From: Gammaproteobacteria bacterium | GTDB taxonomy: Bacteria > Pseudomonadota > Gammaproteobacteria > Arenicellales > Arenicellaceae | Reading direction: 5' to 3' | Assembly: GCA_003485905.1 (NCBI GenBank) | Contig: DNHK01000236.1 | Span: forward strand, 1-6,501 | DNA length: 6,501 nt | Part shown: positions 5,195-6,501 of the stretch, piece by piece | Numbering within the stretch: position 1 is the first letter of the stretch | How the letters are laid out: each line of letters starts with the position of its first letter | Notes under the pieces: generated by a model | Databases searched by the model: none | What the model was told of the DNA's origin: nothing | The model's input: only the letters and a program-made list of their open reading frames with translations | Translations under genes and position numbers: made by a program

Positions 5195-6501
5195 ATGAGC
5201 GATGGACTGTTATCTGAAATAAAAGCCCAGAGGCGTAAAAATACGCGCCTGCTTTTCGTGACACTTTTGATCTCTCTACCGTTATTTTTAATTTTGGTCG
5301 GTAAACCCGTTGAGATTCAAGTTTATCCGGTAGAGGCCAGGGCGGAAGCCAACATTGAATTCATAACGGGTTTCGGCATCCCTTTGCAGACTCAATACCT
5401 CGTTTTTTCCGATGCTACGGAATTCATGATAAGCAGTCCCGGATTTACTGCCGAAAAAGCCCTTTACGAAAAGAGCGCAGAAACCTCAGTAATTGAAGTG
5501 AGTTTAAAGCCATTGCCAGGCCTTGTTATTGTCGAAGTTGATGGTTCAGCAAACTTTGAAATCCATGTCCCTTCTTTGGGTCTTCGATCCAAAACAAGGT
5601 CCTTCCAGTTTGAGGCGCCTGCTGGCGCACTGGCTATTGAAATAGACGGCCCCAATATACAGAAACTGGTGAAAAACATTGAGGTGCTAGGCCGCGGACT
5701 CGAGCAAATAGTAGCTGTTGAGCTTAAAGAAGTGCGAGGCTCGATAGCATTGACGGTAGTGCCCAGTCACGCGACTGTGAGCCTGGATAGTGTCCAAGTA
5801 AACGGAGAAGACGGGCGTTATCAATTCAAGGCTGCGGTTGGTGGTCATACAATTAACATTGCTGCCGATGGCTACGTTAGCAATGTGCTAGAGGTCTATG
5901 CTGATGAAAGCAGTGAGGTCCGCCTAGACACGATTACGCTGAAACCTAAAAGTGTTCAAGTAACATTAGCCTCACGGCCAGCTAAAGCAACGGTCTTGAT
6001 TGATGGCAAGTACTTGGGTGAAACCCCACTGAGTTTGAGTTTAATGCCCCTCAGGGACTATCGGTACCAAGTGAGAAAGAGCGGGTTTGAACCCGTTTTA
6101 GGTAACCTGGAGGTTGAGTTAGGTAAAGACATTGCGCGGGAAATTGTCCTCGCTAAGGAACGTTATACTGTCAATGTCGAGGTGTTTCCGGCCTCAAAGG
6201 TCATCCTTAACGGCGTTGAGAAAGGTGTTTCATCGATCGATTTGATGGTGTCAGCCGGTGACATCATTTCGGCTGAAAAAGCCGGTTATGCAACAGAAGA
6301 ATTTCTCATACCTGCTGTAAAGCTAGAAGATCGAAATATAAGATTTCGCCTGATCGAGGCAGATAGAAAATTGTTTGTGGAGTCGCCTGATATTGAGGAG
6401 GTAGAGGGCGTCACTCTGCTTAAGCTTGAAGGTAGGACATTCGGCGTTCCGGATAACTTGAGGCTTTTGATGCAGTCTTATGTCCCAGACCTATACGTTA
6501 G
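5195..6501 (+). CDS. Membrane-anchored multi-PEGA-repeat protein (3' end missing)
   Basis: The frame opens at ATG 5195, six bases after the previous stop, and stays open to the window edge (435 codons seen). Residues 1-17 are basic and cytoplasmic (K10, R13, R14, K15, R18); 19-36 form a single membrane helix, an uncleaved type II anchor. The rest is periplasmic beta-rich sequence in about five PEGA-like units of roughly 70 residues: 39-107, 108-178, 181-250, 252-321 and 323-388. Unit four is the clearest: A-T-V-L-I-D-G-K-Y-L-G-E-T-P-L-S-L-S-L followed by Y-R-Y-Q-V-R-K-S-G-F-E-P. Unit three has H-T-I-N-I-A-A-D-G-Y and unit five I-S-A-E-K-A-G-Y-A. From about 390 the sequence changes character and may begin a different domain. 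Some PEGA proteins end in a formylglycine-generating-enzyme-like domain, but none is visible here. The adjacent gene also ends in a PEGA-like domain, suggesting a joint structure. Confidence 0.85.
   Translation, partial: MSDGLLSEIKAQRRKNTRLLFVTLLISLPLFLILVGKPVEIQVYPVEARAEANIEFITGFGIPLQTQYLVFSDATEFMISSPGFTAEKALYEKSAETSVIEVSLKPLPGLVIVEVDGSANFEIHVPSLGLRSKTRSFQFEAPAGALAIEIDGPNIQKLVKNIEVLGRGLEQIVAVELKEVRGSIALTVVPSHATVSLDSVQVNGEDGRYQFKAAVGGHTINIAADGYVSNVLEVYADESSEVRLDTITLKPKSVQVTLASRPAKATVLIDGKYLGETPLSLSLMPLRDYRYQVRKSGFEPVLGNLEVELGKDIAREIVLAKERYTVNVEVFPASKVILNGVEKGVSSIDLMVSAGDIISAEKAGYATEEFLIPAVKLEDRNIRFRLIEADRKLFVESPDIEEVEGVTLLKLEGRTFGVPDNLRLLMQSYVPDLYV

Overview
The window reads as a chromosomal segment of a Gram-negative bacterium, most likely a gammaproteobacterium. 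The clues are exported proteins with classic Sec signal peptides, a MAPEG-family membrane protein of bacterial type, and PEGA and TPR-like envelope proteins. This placement rests on protein character and mixed, moderate base composition; no marker gene is present. I see no rRNA, tRNA, insertion sequence, integrase or CRISPR array.

Layout. Positions 1-40 may hold the first codons of a leftward gene, preceded by a hairpin at 63-93. A small rightward gene (220-594) encodes a MAPEG-like integral membrane protein. A 559-base stretch without a convincing gene follows (595-1153). It contains one clear Rho-independent terminator (764-788) and several short dyads, and should include the promoter of the next block.

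From 1154 to the right edge lie five tightly packed rightward genes, almost certainly an operon: (1) a two-helix inner-membrane protein with a helical periplasmic loop; (2) a small secreted protein starting at a TTG that overlaps the previous stop by four bases; (3) a secreted protein that appears to join an anticodon-binding-like alpha/beta domain (the CsgG / TolB-N / PqiC type of fold) to a glycine/alanine-rich hydrophobic segment; (4) a secreted protein with TPR-like helical hairpins and a PEGA-like beta domain at its C-terminus; (5) a membrane-anchored protein with about five tandem PEGA-like repeats, which runs off the window.

Every operon product carries a signal peptide or membrane anchor, so together they look like parts of an inner-membrane/periplasmic (perhaps outer-membrane-touching) assembly. 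None is a gene I can name. The two PEGA-type proteins are adjacent, and the last three reading frames share one phase with identical six-base gaps. The function of the set is unknown; the missing 3' end of the last gene is the most informative piece to read next.
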